This document shows, piece by piece, positions 17,142-26,231 of a DNA stretch of 64,000 nucleotides. Position 1 is the first letter of the stretch; every line of letters starts with the position of its first letter. Origin of the DNA: Microcoleus vaginatus PCC 9802. Its GTDB lineage: Bacteria > Cyanobacteriota > Cyanobacteriia > Cyanobacteriales > Microcoleaceae. The notes under the pieces were generated by a model. The model saw nothing but the letters and a program-made list of their open reading frames with translations. It had not been told where the DNA came from and made no database searches. A program made the translations under genes and the position numbers. The stretch is from positions 3,545,001-3,609,000 of the forward strand of contig CP031740.1 in assembly GCA_022701275.1 (NCBI GenBank), in the 5' to 3' direction.

Positions 17142-19256
17142 TTACTTGCCGACTAAGATGACGATCGAGCGATCGCCCAGCAGAATACCGTGCTGGTTTT
17201 CTAATTTGGGTTCCGTTCCCGGTTCCCAAATATCCTCTGGAGAGGCGCAGCCAGTGTTAGTAGAAATGTGCCACCGCAACTGTTCCGGTAAGCCGGGAAT
17301 TTCAAACCATTGCGCCTCCCAGTGCATATTGATTGCTACGTAAATGTAGTTATCTTCAACACTTCCGGCTTTAGCGTGTTGGCCGCAAAGCATGAAGGCT
17401 ATAGTGCGACAACTAGGCGACCAATCTGCATTCCAAGCTTGGGTGCCGTGCCAAGTGATATCTGCATAGCCGCTGCCCACATAGTCCCGGTTCTGGAAGT
17501 GATATTTATTTCTCAGTACGGGGTGAGCGTTGCGGAAGGCAATGCTGTTTTTGACGAAGCGAAATAGACTGGCGTTGGTTTTTAATAAATCCCAATCCAG
17601 CCAATTGAGTTCATTGTCGTGGCAGTAGGTATTGTTGTTGCCATTTTGACTGCGGCCGACTTCATCACCCATGAGGATCATCGGCACGCCTTGGCTGACC
17701 ATCAGCATCGCGATCGCATTTCGCATTTGGCGCGATCGCAAAGCATTAATCCCCGAATCGTCCGTCCATCCTTCTGCGCCGCAATTCCAACTGTCATTAT
17801 CATTGCAGCCGTCGTTATTATTTTCCCCGTTAGCTTCATTATGTTTGTCGTTATAAGACACCATATCAGCTAAGGTAAAACCGTCGTGGGCCGTAATGAA
17901 ATTAATTGAAGTAGCGGGGCCGCGGCCTTGATGAGCGTAGAGATTGGGTGAACCTTGCAAGCATTGTGCCGCATCTCCGACCGTGCCATCTCCTTTCAAA
18001 AACTTGCGAATATTGTCGCGGTATTTGCCATTCCACTCCGCCCAACGTCCGTAAGCAGGGAAGGAACCAACCTGATACAAACCACCCGCATCCCAAGCTT
18101 CAGCAATGAGTTTGCACTTCGCTAAAATTGGGTCAAATGCCAGTGTTTCCAGCAATGGCGGATTAGATAGCGGATAGCCCCAAGCATCGCGACCTAAAAT
18201 AGCTGCTAAGTCAAATCTGAAGCCGTCAATGTGATATTCACTCGCCCAGTAGCGCAAGCAATCCAACACAATATTGCGGACGATCGGGTTATTACAATTG
18301 AGCGTATTGCCGCAACCGCTGAAGTTAAAGTAATAACCTTCCGGGGTTAACATATAGTATGTTTTATTGTCCAGCCCCCGGAATGAGATTGTCGGGCCGC
18401 GTTGGTCTCCTTCTGCTGTGTGGTTAAAGACGACATCTAAAATGACTTCAAGACCATTTTTGTGCAGTTCTTTGACGAGTGCTTTGACCTCATCCACCTG
18501 CATTCCTAGTTTGCCAGTTGCCGCATAGCCAGCCTTGGGCGCAAAGAAACCAACGGTACTGTATCCCCAATAATTTACCAGCAATTCCCCCGTGATCGGG
18601 CTGGGGCGAGAATGTTCAAATTCGTCAAACTCATAAATTGGCATGAGTTCGATCGCATTGACTCCCAACTCTTTAAAGTAGGAAATTTTTTCGCGGATAG
18701 CTGCAAAAGTTCCCGGATGTTTCACGCCGGAGGAAGGATGGCGGGTAAAACTGCGGACGTGCATTTCATAGATAACTTGATCCTCCGGCGGAATTTCCAG
18801 AGGTCGGTCATTTTCCCAATCAAAGTCGTCAAAACTAATGCGCGATCGATGTTGATAAATATCATTCCAATCCGGCGTTACGCCCCAAACATCTCGACCG
18901 CCAATAATTTTGGCATAGGGATCTAGGAGAATTTTGTTTTTGTCAAAGTAATGACCTTCTTGGGGATTGAAAGGCCCGTCCATTCGGTAGCCGTATTCGA
19001 TATTTTCGTAATCGATCTCGAATACAGTCATGGTAAAGACATTGCCAATTCGGAACTCATCGGGAAATGGAATTTCCGCGATCGGTTCTTTAGCGTGTCT
19101 TTTAAATAGCACTAGCGTGCAGGATGTGGCATAGCTGGAAAATACCGAGAAATTAACTCCTCCGGGCACTAGACTTGCTCCGAAAGGCATCGGGCGACCT
19201 ACACGCAGTTTAAAATCGCCGTGTTTGTGAGTGGGGTGAATGTCTATTCGTTCCAT
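17142..19256 (-). CDS. glgX: Glycogen debranching enzyme GlgX (isoamylase type)
   Basis: 704 residues, the family's usual length. An N-terminal beta-sandwich (CBM48-like, about 15-130) precedes a GH13 barrel. GH13 motifs: DVVFNHTAEG (region I), DGFRFDLAAILGRD (about 339-352, catalytic Asp), IAEAWDAGG (about 382-390, Glu), ITAHDGFTLADMVSYND (about 448-464, His-Asp). It hydrolyses alpha-1,6 branches in glycogen, in the cytoplasm. Sitting between two STAS genes of a partner-switching cluster suggests that storage-carbon use is one output of the circuit (inference). GGACAGG precedes the ATG. Confidence 0.92.
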   Translation of the reverse strand: MERIDIHPTHKHGDFKLRVGRPMPFGASLVPGGVNFSVFSSYATSCTLVLFKRHAKEPIAEIPFPDEFRIGNVFTMTVFEIDYENIEYGYRMDGPFNPQEGHYFDKNKILLDPYAKIIGGRDVWGVTPDWNDIYQHRSRISFDDFDWENDRPLEIPPEDQVIYEMHVRSFTRHPSSGVKHPGTFAAIREKISYFKELGVNAIELMPIYEFDEFEHSRPSPITGELLVNYWGYSTVGFFAPKAGYAATGKLGMQVDEVKALVKELHKNGLEVILDVVFNHTAEGDQRGPTISFRGLDNKTYYMLTPEGYYFNFSGCGNTLNCNNPIVRNIVLDCLRYWASEYHIDGFRFDLAAILGRDAWGYPLSNPPLLETLAFDPILAKCKLIAEAWDAGGLYQVGSFPAYGRWAEWNGKYRDNIRKFLKGDGTVGDAAQCLQGSPNLYAHQGRGPATSINFITAHDGFTLADMVSYNDKHNEANGENNNDGCNDNDSWNCGAEGWTDDSGINALRSRQMRNAIAMLMVSQGVPMILMGDEVGRSQNGNNNTYCHDNELNWLDWDLLKTNASLFRFVKNSIAFRNAHPVLRNKYHFQNRDYVGSGYADITWHGTQAWNADWSPSCRTIAFMLCGQHAKAGSVEDNYIYVAINMHWEAQWFEIPGLPEQLRWHISTNTGCASPEDIWEPGTEPKLENQHGILLGDRSIVILVGK

Positions 19257-19335
19257 TACCTGTCCTACTAATTGAAAATCCTGAACAGCGATCGAACTTT
19301 ACAAAAACCAAAGATTGACTTAATTTGATGAAGTT

Positions 19336-19674
19336 TTAGGCTGACTTCAGCGCCACTATTCCTGAATCTAACGTGTCGCAAGTTGTAAAAAAGCTGAGAA
19401 ATCCCGTTACGTCCATTGTATCTTTAATTTCCTCAGCAACCCCCACCAATACAAGTTTGCCTTCTTTAGCCGATACCTGCCGATAAAGTGACAGCAGCAT
19501 CCGTAAGCCAGCACTAGACATATAGGGGACTAGAGTCATATCTAAGAGAATTTTACTCCCCGGTTCTGCCAGCGTCAGCACCTTTTCTTGAACTCCTAGT
19601 GCGGTACTAGCATCGACATCTCCCTCCAACTTTACCACTGTTATTTCTGCTGTTTTACTAATGGCAATGTCCAC
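19336..19674 (-). CDS. STAS-domain anti-sigma-factor antagonist (second copy)
   Basis: 112 residues from the chosen GTG. It contains LEGDVDASTALGVQEKV, then VPYMSSAGLRMLLSLYRQ with the conserved Ser next to Ala-Gly-Leu-Arg. I prefer the GTG at 19674 because GAGG lies six bases before it; a TTG two codons upstream (19680) overlaps that Shine-Dalgarno. About one third identical to the other STAS protein, so the two are likely to have different kinase or phosphatase preferences. Separated from glgX by 79 bases and from the AGE-like gene by 157. Confidence 0.9.
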   Translation of the reverse strand: MDIAISKTAEITVVKLEGDVDASTALGVQEKVLTLAEPGSKILLDMTLVPYMSSAGLRMLLSLYRQVSAKEGKLVLVGVAEEIKDTMDVTGFLSFFTTCDTLDSGIVALKSA

Positions 19675-19831
19675 GCTCAACCTCTTTGTAAATAAATTAG
19701 AATTGGGAGCTTCTTCCCAGGGATTAAGAAAACGATTATCCTGAGAGAAAGAGGAAGCAGCCTATACTTGTTAAGTATAAAACTAGCAATTCAGGCTGCA
19801 TTCATTCTCACTTTAGGTAACAAACTGCTGA

Positions 19832-21655
19832 CTATACCGGGACAATCTGCACTTTGACTTTCACCCGCTCTTTGGTATCCGGCAACTGAACGGTTAAGTT
19901 ATCTGCGTCGAAGTTGGTGTAGGGTTGTCCGTCGATTTCACAAGCACCGATTTTGATACTACCGGGGGGCAAAATATCAGGTGAAACTCGCAGGATATTG
20001 TCTTTGAATCCTCCCGGCATTGGCTTGAAGTAGAAATCCATCGGCTGCTTAGTAATCAGCAGGTTGGTGTAAACCGCAGAGAGATAGCACAGTTCGGTGG
20101 AGTGATAGCCAGACATGGAGTGAGAGCCTTTGAATCGCTCATTTCCCAGCAAGTACGGCAGTCCGTTGGCTAAAGTATTGAAGTAAACAGCACCGTCGTC
20201 ATGATCCAGGAAGAAAGCACTGTAGAAGGCCGCGGCTTCGCGAGCATGGCGCAAGTATTCTGGGTTTTGAGTGAGGCCGTTGAGGATTAAGTAAGCTAAA
20301 ATTGCTTGTTCTTGCTGCCACCAAGCTTTGCGATCGTGCCAGACAAAGCTGTGCTGTTCTTCACCGGGTTGGCGCATCCGTTCAACTACATCGTACCAGC
20401 CGCCGCGTTGGCGATCGCTTCCCACATCGGGCATGAGATACGCAATCTTTTCAGCCAATTCTTTGTAATTATCTTTGGCTTTAAGCGATTGCATCCGCAT
20501 CAAATTCCACGCAATCTTCAGGTTGTGACCGACAACAGCCCGGTCTTGCTGCCAGCCCCAGATTTTGTCATGAGTCCAATCTTCATTGAACTTTTCCTGA
20601 ACAAACGGGCTGGTTTCGTACTCAGGGAAATACTTGGCGATCGTGTCAAAAGTGTCCTCTAAAAAGTCGGCGTATTTCTGGTCGCCTGTTGCCAGATACA
20701 GGTTAATTAAATATGCAGGTGCGTGGTCGCCGACTGAGTTCCAATTTTTGCGAGCGCGGTTGTGACCTAGGGACTCGGCGCGGGCATCGAGGGTAAGGGC
20801 ATCTATGTGGGAGAAATAACCGCCTTGTTCTTTATCTATGAAGAACTTGTCAAACAAATCGACGGTCATTTCGGCATCTTTAAGGATGCGCGGGTCGCCA
20901 GTAATTCGGTAAGTTTGAATCGGGCCGGCAAGAGCGTAAATTTGTTCGTAAGCGGGGATGCAATCGTAGTCGTCGCTAAACTCAGAAGTGAGCAGTTTTT
21001 GTTCCCGCTGTCCTTTGACCCGTACCCCGTGATACCAGTAAATCAGGTTTTCATCGGGGTCGTAAAATCTCATGTGATCGCGCAGGTATTCAGTACCTTT
21101 TTCAGCGGCTTCTAAAAAGCGGTCTTCGCCTGTCATTAAAAAAGCTGAAGCAAACCCATAAACCAAGCGGGAAACGGTGTCAGTTTCTTGCAAGTAGTCA
21201 TCTTGCTTTTTGCTCCCGGACAGATTCAGCATCGTCCGATATTCCTTATAGTCAATTGGCTGGTTGGGGTAGCCAAATTGCCATTTCAGGTAGCAGTCAG
21301 CGATCGATCGGACTTGCTTAATCCACCAGTCCGGTTCTTCGTGGCGATAGTTTTCGGGTGCTTCGCCGGCAAAAACTAAAGATTTGGCTTCAAATTTGTG
21401 TCCTTCGCCTTGAGGGTAGAAGACGCCGTAAGCGAAGACGTGCTGGCCTGGGTGCAGCAGTTCTGCAAACCGTTCGGTGGCGCTTAGGTAAGGTTCTTCT
21501 AAGTTTTGGGTAATGCGGCCGTAAGTAGTTGGTGTCAGGTACGCAGTATATTCGCGACCGTCTGATGTCTTGATGCCGAAGCTTTTGTCGCTGCGGTTGA
21601 AGTTGGTAACATATCCTCCGATCATGTCGGAGAATGAAAAATTCATCCGTTCCAT
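19832..21655 (-). CDS. AGE (N-acylglucosamine 2-epimerase)-like (alpha/alpha)6-barrel protein
   Basis: 607 residues. A short N-terminal beta domain (about 1-95, GGYVTNFNRSDKSFGIKT) is followed by a long alpha/alpha barrel of the AGE/cellobiose-epimerase class, with WNSVGDHAPAYLINLYLATG, HDKIWGWQQDRAVVGHNLKI (about 365-385) and FVWHDRKAWWQQEQAILAYL. The His and Trp-Gln-Gln positions are those that line the catalytic face in AGE enzymes. Members interconvert sugars at C2, but the substrate is unknown here and the N-terminal addition is not standard. An AGE-like gene with the same neighbours occurs in the icfG cluster of Synechocystis (slr1855, recalled). AGAGGAAAG supports the start. Confidence 0.8.
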   Translation of the reverse strand: MERMNFSFSDMIGGYVTNFNRSDKSFGIKTSDGREYTAYLTPTTYGRITQNLEEPYLSATERFAELLHPGQHVFAYGVFYPQGEGHKFEAKSLVFAGEAPENYRHEEPDWWIKQVRSIADCYLKWQFGYPNQPIDYKEYRTMLNLSGSKKQDDYLQETDTVSRLVYGFASAFLMTGEDRFLEAAEKGTEYLRDHMRFYDPDENLIYWYHGVRVKGQREQKLLTSEFSDDYDCIPAYEQIYALAGPIQTYRITGDPRILKDAEMTVDLFDKFFIDKEQGGYFSHIDALTLDARAESLGHNRARKNWNSVGDHAPAYLINLYLATGDQKYADFLEDTFDTIAKYFPEYETSPFVQEKFNEDWTHDKIWGWQQDRAVVGHNLKIAWNLMRMQSLKAKDNYKELAEKIAYLMPDVGSDRQRGGWYDVVERMRQPGEEQHSFVWHDRKAWWQQEQAILAYLILNGLTQNPEYLRHAREAAAFYSAFFLDHDDGAVYFNTLANGLPYLLGNERFKGSHSMSGYHSTELCYLSAVYTNLLITKQPMDFYFKPMPGGFKDNILRVSPDILPPGSIKIGACEIDGQPYTNFDADNLTVQLPDTKERVKVKVQIVPV

Positions 21656-21708
21656 TCTCTTTCCTCTGCTAATTGATTAGAATTTTTCGGTCTACTCGTC
21701 TGTGTTTT

Positions 21709-22317
21709 TTACTTGTTCTCGATTTCTTTGACAAAAACTTCCATGAATTGGTTGACTACTCCTGGATGCTTCCCGGTAATCAAGTTGCCATCTACTACTA
21801 AGTCAACGGTGACTTCATTTTCTTCGTCGTAGACAACTTCTGCGCCGGCATTTTCTACATCACAGATGATGTTGTGAGCGCAGGTCACTTTCCGCCCTTT
21901 CAGTAAGTCTGAGTCGGCGCAGAACAGCCACAAACTGTGACAGATTGTGCCGAGCTTTAGGCTTTCTGAGTGCATGGATTTTCTGAGAAATTCTACCGCC
22001 GGCGCTTGGTTTTTTTGACCTTTCTTGACTTTCGCCTGATATCTCAGGCGATCGGTAGCATAAGCCCCAATTGCAATGATGCCTTTGTAGGCAGACGGAT
22101 TGATCTCATTGACTTCTGTGGTGACAGTCACATGATATTCAACTTTATCATTCTCTGGGTTTGATCCAAAAGTTAATTGTTGATTTCCCCACAAGTGAGA
22201 AATGTACTCGACTTCGTAACCGTGTTTCGGAAAAAACTCATTGAATTCCCGATATTCAGTAGGATCAAAATGTTCTTCAATCAGAACACCAATTTTGCCT
22301 TTACTTTCAGTTGCCAT
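21709..22317 (-). CDS. DJ-1/PfpI family protein
   Basis: 202 residues of the flavodoxin-like class-I amidotransferase fold. The nucleophile elbow is GTICHSLW with Cys at about residue 125 and the adjacent His, as in PfpI/YajL/Hsp31 relatives. KIGVLIEEHFDPTEYREFNE at the N-terminus supplies the conserved Glu. Possible activities are protease, deglycase, chaperone or aldehyde handling; sequence alone does not decide. A PfpI gene lies in the icfG cluster of Synechocystis (slr1854, recalled). Two intergenic gaps of 53 and 109 bases suggest co-transcription with its neighbours. Confidence 0.85.
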   Translation of the reverse strand: MATESKGKIGVLIEEHFDPTEYREFNEFFPKHGYEVEYISHLWGNQQLTFGSNPENDKVEYHVTVTTEVNEINPSAYKGIIAIGAYATDRLRYQAKVKKGQKNQAPAVEFLRKSMHSESLKLGTICHSLWLFCADSDLLKGRKVTCAHNIICDVENAGAEVVYDEENEVTVDLVVDGNLITGKHPGVVNQFMEVFVKEIENK

Positions 22318-22426
22318 ACCCTACAAAATCCTTGCGATTGTAAACTGTTTTAGGTTGATGATTGCCTTCTGAGATAGATGCCCCTGACGGAATTCCTACC
22401 TCTCGCCACCAGACAATAGGAGGTAT

Positions 22427-22990
22427 TTAGGCCTTGATTAGCTTTAAAAGTGAATCAGGGGCAAAAACATCTCGGTAGAAAGTCAATTGTTCGGTTTTGA
22501 GGTAGCAGGCTCCTCGGTGGCCGCGCCGCACCCAAGTGACATTGCCTTTGGCGAGGGTTTCGTTAGTTTCGTCGTCCACACACTTCCATTCAAAGTAAGT
22601 GTGTTCGCCAAAAAACATCACAATCGGCCAGCACATTGTCACCCCTGGCTGTGCAATTAAAGCCCACCAGTGTTTCTCGCGTTCTTTTTGTTTGTCTAAA
22701 CCGCGATAGGGGCCGTCTTGGCATAAGTAAACCAAATCTTCGCGATATTCACCTGTTAAGATGTCACCCCGGCATTGTCTTAATGCCTCGCAGTGAGTCG
22801 GCCACCATTCCTGATTTTCTTTTTCGATTTGTTCGAGAGTATAATCCGACCCCATTTCGGGCAACTTTTCTTCCTTCATTGCCACAATTTTCTCGGCTAA
22901 CTCAATCATTGTTTGCTTAAGTTCGTCCGAAACCAATCCAGGTTTTGAATAGTCGGCTGTCAAGCCTTTATAGTAGTTGATTCGAGTCAT
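22427..22990 (-). CDS. Conserved hypothetical protein, possibly NTF2/SnoaL-like
   Basis: 187 residues from ATG at 22990, chosen because AAGGAG lies six bases upstream. An upstream ATG (23023) would add 11 residues but lacks a ribosome site. Helical N-terminal half with EKENQEWWPTHCEALRQCRG, then strands with EREKHWWALIAQPGVTMCWP and FEWKCVDDETNETLAKGNVT. The helix-then-curved-sheet pattern and many Trp/Cys residues recall NTF2/SnoaL-like proteins that bind small hydrophobic ligands, but I do not recognise the exact family. It may correspond to the first, unnamed gene of the Synechocystis icfG cluster. Between the phosphatase and DJ-1 genes on the same strand. Confidence 0.65.
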   Translation of the reverse strand: MTRINYYKGLTADYSKPGLVSDELKQTMIELAEKIVAMKEEKLPEMGSDYTLEQIEKENQEWWPTHCEALRQCRGDILTGEYREDLVYLCQDGPYRGLDKQKEREKHWWALIAQPGVTMCWPIVMFFGEHTYFEWKCVDDETNETLAKGNVTWVRRGHRGACYLKTEQLTFYRDVFAPDSLLKLIKA

Positions 22991-23063
22991 TAGTAACTCC
23001 TTAGTGGTGAATAAAGAACTCATACTTTCAGTAGAACTGAAAACCCAGTTTCCTAAAATTGAA

Positions 23064-25031
23064 TTAGGATGTGCCGGGGATTTTCCGTCGCACTGCTAGC
23101 AAGGTAATGTCATCAAACTGCGCTGCACAGTCTATATGGGTAAACACATCGGTTTTCATACGTTCTAGTAATTCGGATGCTGAGGAATAAGGCTGATTTA
23201 GGAGTGAAAGCACTCGCTTTTCTGTGAAAAATTCCTTGTTGGGGCTGCGGGCATCAGTAAGACCATCCGTGTAACCAAATAGAATATCTCCCGGTTCGAG
23301 CTGAACCTGCTGAATTTTAAACTTCATATTTGGCATCATTCCTACGGCGGGGCCTGTAGATTTGAGGGCAGTCTTGATCCCAGAAGCATTGATAATTAAA
23401 GGTGATTCATGCCCGCCGTTAATATAGGTTAATAAACCTGTTTCTGGATTGAGTACCCCGAAGAACATTGTGGCAAACATACCGGTTTCACCATGTTCTT
23501 CACTAATGTAGTTGTTGGTAATCTCAATTGCCTGGAGAGCTTGCCTTTGATATAAGTCAAATTCTAATTCCATTCCGGCTGTGCGATCCGTTGCTTCTCG
23601 ATCGCAGAACTGAAAATTTGTTCCTCCAGAGAACAGCCGAATAAAGCTACGAAATAGCCCCATAAACATCGCTGCCCCAACGCCTTTGTCGCAAACATCT
23701 GCAATCACTAATCCTATACTGCCATTAGGAAGTGGAAAAACATCATAAAAGTCGCCCGCAACTTTTTTAGCTGGTTCAAAAGCCGCACATATTTCCCAAT
23801 TAGGTACGGTTAAAATGGGATTGGGTAAAAAGTTTCTCTGAAGCTTTTGCCCTTTTTCAATATCTGTTTCTAATTCGTTTTTAGCCTTGTTCAGTTGATC
23901 GGTTCGTACTTCTACGAGAGATTCCAGGTTGTTAGTGTATCGACTTACCTCTGCAACCATAGCATTGAAAGCCTCAGCCAGTTGTTGAAACTCATCGTTG
24001 CTTGTGACTTCTACAGCTACATCAAAATTATGGTGGCGAATCTTTTCTGATGCCTGGTACAGCTTCCGAATCGGCTTCACTAACCAGTTGCTGAGCAGAG
24101 ATGCTGCTAGCAAGGAAATGAATAAGCTACTGCCAATAATTTTCAAGCTAGTCCATTTCAGGCTATCAACTTCTATGGCTAGGCTACTAACATCGACATC
24201 TAAGTTGAGGACAGCAACAACTTTACCTGTATCATCTTTCAGGGGAACGGCGGTTGAAATGTAGGCATCTTTTTTATTATTATACTCATAATAAAACTCA
24301 GTGTCTACTTTGGGCTGACCGTCGAAAGCTGCGCGGATAGACGGAGAATTTGGGAAATAATAGTACCCAACAAAATCATTACTAATTTTTGTCGAACTAC
24401 CTTCATAGCGATACCCTTTATCGCTAGCCAGCAGTCTCACAAATTTGCGGTCAGGAAACTCAGGGACTGTGCTGATTAGATAGGATGCCGTGATGTAGAT
24501 GTCAGATGAATCGTCTCTCCGACTTTGATTCGTAATCTCTCCTAACTTGCGAGCCAGATTTTGATACCTTTTTGAAGCTGTAATCTTGTCATGCACCTCT
24601 TTGGATAACCCAGGAAACTCAGTATTTTCTGTTCCAGAATTTATTTGCTGCTGGGATAGCTTTAGACTCTGTGAATTAATTTGAGCTGCTAGGTTCTTAA
24701 TTTCTGCTATATCTTTGCTAGAAAAAGATGATGATCCCTTGATGCCAATTTGTTTTAACTCCTTAGCCTGGTTTTTTAGCAAATTTCGCTGGATGCTTGA
24801 TTGGAGCCAAAAAATACTTGTGGTAGCAACCCCAACAGACAGGACGGAAAGCGCTAAGCCTAACTTCAAACTGAAGGGAAACTTCAAAGATATTCCCAAT
24901 TTTAAGGGTAACTTTGGGTTCTTGAGATGAATGTCAGCGTTGCCTACTTGGCTGGTTAAGTCTAAATTAGCTGACGGCAAAAGAGAACTCTCTAAATTGT
25001 CTGGATTAGTCTGTTTAACGTAAGAACCCAC
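23064..25031 (-). CDS. icfG: Membrane SpoIIE/PP2C-type phosphatase with HAMP (IcfG-like)
   Basis: 655 residues from GTG (25031), with AGGAG eight bases upstream. Architecture: cytoplasmic tail; membrane helix about 50-75; an extracytoplasmic sensor (about 76-290, with Cache-like DAYISTAVPLKDDTGKVVAV); second helix about 294-316; HAMP (about 317-370); coiled coil; SpoIIE phosphatase (about 400-650) with AAFEPAKKVAGDFYDVFPLP, GLVIADVCDKGVGAAMFMGL, GDILFGYTDGLTDARSP and FDDITLLAVRRK, including the Asp metal ligands. It should dephosphorylate the STAS antagonists in response to an external cue. Homologous arrangement to IcfG (slr1860), which is reported to coordinate inorganic- and organic-carbon metabolism in Synechocystis. 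The gene name is by analogy. Confidence 0.85.
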   Translation of the reverse strand: MGSYVKQTNPDNLESSLLPSANLDLTSQVGNADIHLKNPKLPLKLGISLKFPFSLKLGLALSVLSVGVATTSIFWLQSSIQRNLLKNQAKELKQIGIKGSSSFSSKDIAEIKNLAAQINSQSLKLSQQQINSGTENTEFPGLSKEVHDKITASKRYQNLARKLGEITNQSRRDDSSDIYITASYLISTVPEFPDRKFVRLLASDKGYRYEGSSTKISNDFVGYYYFPNSPSIRAAFDGQPKVDTEFYYEYNNKKDAYISTAVPLKDDTGKVVAVLNLDVDVSSLAIEVDSLKWTSLKIIGSSLFISLLAASLLSNWLVKPIRKLYQASEKIRHHNFDVAVEVTSNDEFQQLAEAFNAMVAEVSRYTNNLESLVEVRTDQLNKAKNELETDIEKGQKLQRNFLPNPILTVPNWEICAAFEPAKKVAGDFYDVFPLPNGSIGLVIADVCDKGVGAAMFMGLFRSFIRLFSGGTNFQFCDREATDRTAGMELEFDLYQRQALQAIEITNNYISEEHGETGMFATMFFGVLNPETGLLTYINGGHESPLIINASGIKTALKSTGPAVGMMPNMKFKIQQVQLEPGDILFGYTDGLTDARSPNKEFFTEKRVLSLLNQPYSSASELLERMKTDVFTHIDCAAQFDDITLLAVRRKIPGTS

Positions 25032-25126
25032 AGTTGTACTCCTGTTTTTATACGTCGCTCAATCAAAAAGCAGTATGGCTTCTCTAGTTTGAAATTAGGG
25101 AGATTTAATCCCCTGGATGCCCTCTC

Positions 25127-25549
25127 CTATCTATTACCTTTCCGCTCGACCGTAAATATATTGCGATTGCGATTTTCTACCCGCTCGTAAGAAAATTTAT
25201 CAACGCCTTGAATAGCCAGATAAACTCCTAGCCCTCCAATACTTTTTTCGTGCAAGTTTTTATCCAAATCACTAGGTAGCGCTTGCTCGATGGGATCGTA
25301 AGTGACTGCTGTATCCTCAATAACAATTGTCAAATTTCGATCGCTGAGTTCGGTGCATAACTCCAAATTCCCCTCACTGCCCGATTCTTCATAACCGTGA
25401 ATGATGATATTGGTGGCAATTTCATCGACTGCTAGGCGCAGCCCGTAAGATGCTTTTTTTTCCAGCTCAGCCTCCGCTGCTGCCGCGAGGACATACTGAG
25501 CTATCTGACTTAAAGAATCTAGTTTTCCAGGCACGATTAACGGGTTCAT
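25127..25549 (-). CDS. Anti-sigma regulatory factor, RsbW/SpoIIAB-like Ser kinase
   Basis: 140 residues, a lone GHKL ATPase. N-box: LAVDEIATNIIIHGYEE (about 41-57). G1-like box IEDTAVTYDP, where the canonical Asp-x-Gly is altered; this is common in RsbW. G2 box KSIGGLGVYLAIQGVD (about 102-117). It would phosphorylate one or both STAS proteins and, in the classic scheme, hold a sigma factor. No sigma factor is encoded in this cluster, so the held target may lie elsewhere or may not be a sigma factor. First gene of the minus-strand cluster, 95 bases ahead of the phosphatase; the cluster promoter should be in 25550-25760. Confidence 0.88.
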   Translation of the reverse strand: MNPLIVPGKLDSLSQIAQYVLAAAAEAELEKKASYGLRLAVDEIATNIIIHGYEESGSEGNLELCTELSDRNLTIVIEDTAVTYDPIEQALPSDLDKNLHEKSIGGLGVYLAIQGVDKFSYERVENRNRNIFTVERKGNR

Positions 25550-25888
25550 AAATGAAACAATTTATCCTTCTAAAGGCTATGAATTTCCACAGAAATTGAG
25601 CTGCAATTTGGGGAGTTTGTATGCTCTGCAGCGAGGAACTCAGCTTGGAAAATTAGATTTAGGTGAGCTCATTGAGCAAACCCATCGATTGGCTGGTTAA
25701 GAAAGTTCTCTCCAAGAACTGCTTACTAAGTAAGATCACTGCTAGCTGCTGCCTGTAGAGCAGATAGATAACCTGACTGGTGTTAGCCTCTACCTTTAGA
25801 TAGAGCAGCTAAACTGCTCGATCGCTACTTTTATCTGTCTTTTGGTGGATGCTATTCAATAGTATGTGTCCATCATTCGGATAAAGCA

Positions 25889-25948
25889 AGTCGGAAAAGT
25901 CGGATCATAAAGTCGGAAAAGTCGGATCATAAAGTCGGAAAAGCCGTC
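25889..25948 (+). repeat. AGTCGGAAAAGTCGGATCATAA iterons, first cluster
   Basis: Two perfect 22-base units (25889-25910 and 25911-25932) and a third, decayed one (from 25933). The AGTCGG core occurs at offsets 0, 9, 22, 31 and 44. Preceded by CTTTTGGTGGATGCTATTCA, shared with the second cluster. Confidence 0.85.
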
Positions 25949-26059
25949 GCCCTGGTTTTACTATCTATCTATAGAGCAGATCAACAGCATGACTGGTACT
26001 GTTCTATGTCTTTTGGTAGATGCTATTCAATAGTATGTTTGGGCTATCGGCATAAAGCA

Positions 26060-26100
26060 AGTCGGAAAAGTCGGATCATAAAGTCGGAAAAGTCGGATAT
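26060..26100 (+). repeat. AGTCGGAAAAGTCGGATCATAA iterons, second cluster
   Basis: One perfect 22-base unit (26060-26081) followed by a partial unit (26082-26100). It is the right part of a larger imperfect duplication of the first cluster; both are preceded by TGCTATTCAATAGTATGT and by CTGACTGGT-type flanks. Confidence 0.85.
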
Positions 26101-26231
26101 TTGCCTAATTGGCATATTTCTGAGTGAGCTATACCATATCACGCGCTAAAAGGCATCGGTAATAATACTTAAAATTAATCGAATTGTCTGCGCTAATCGG
26201 CATACTTTTTTATTTGAAAATATAAAAAGTA

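Noticed and set aside
25889..26100. Possible CRISPR array or plasmid-type replication origin from the 22-base repeats
   Set aside because: The units are directly abutted without unique spacers and no cas or rep gene lies near; a regulatory array fits better.
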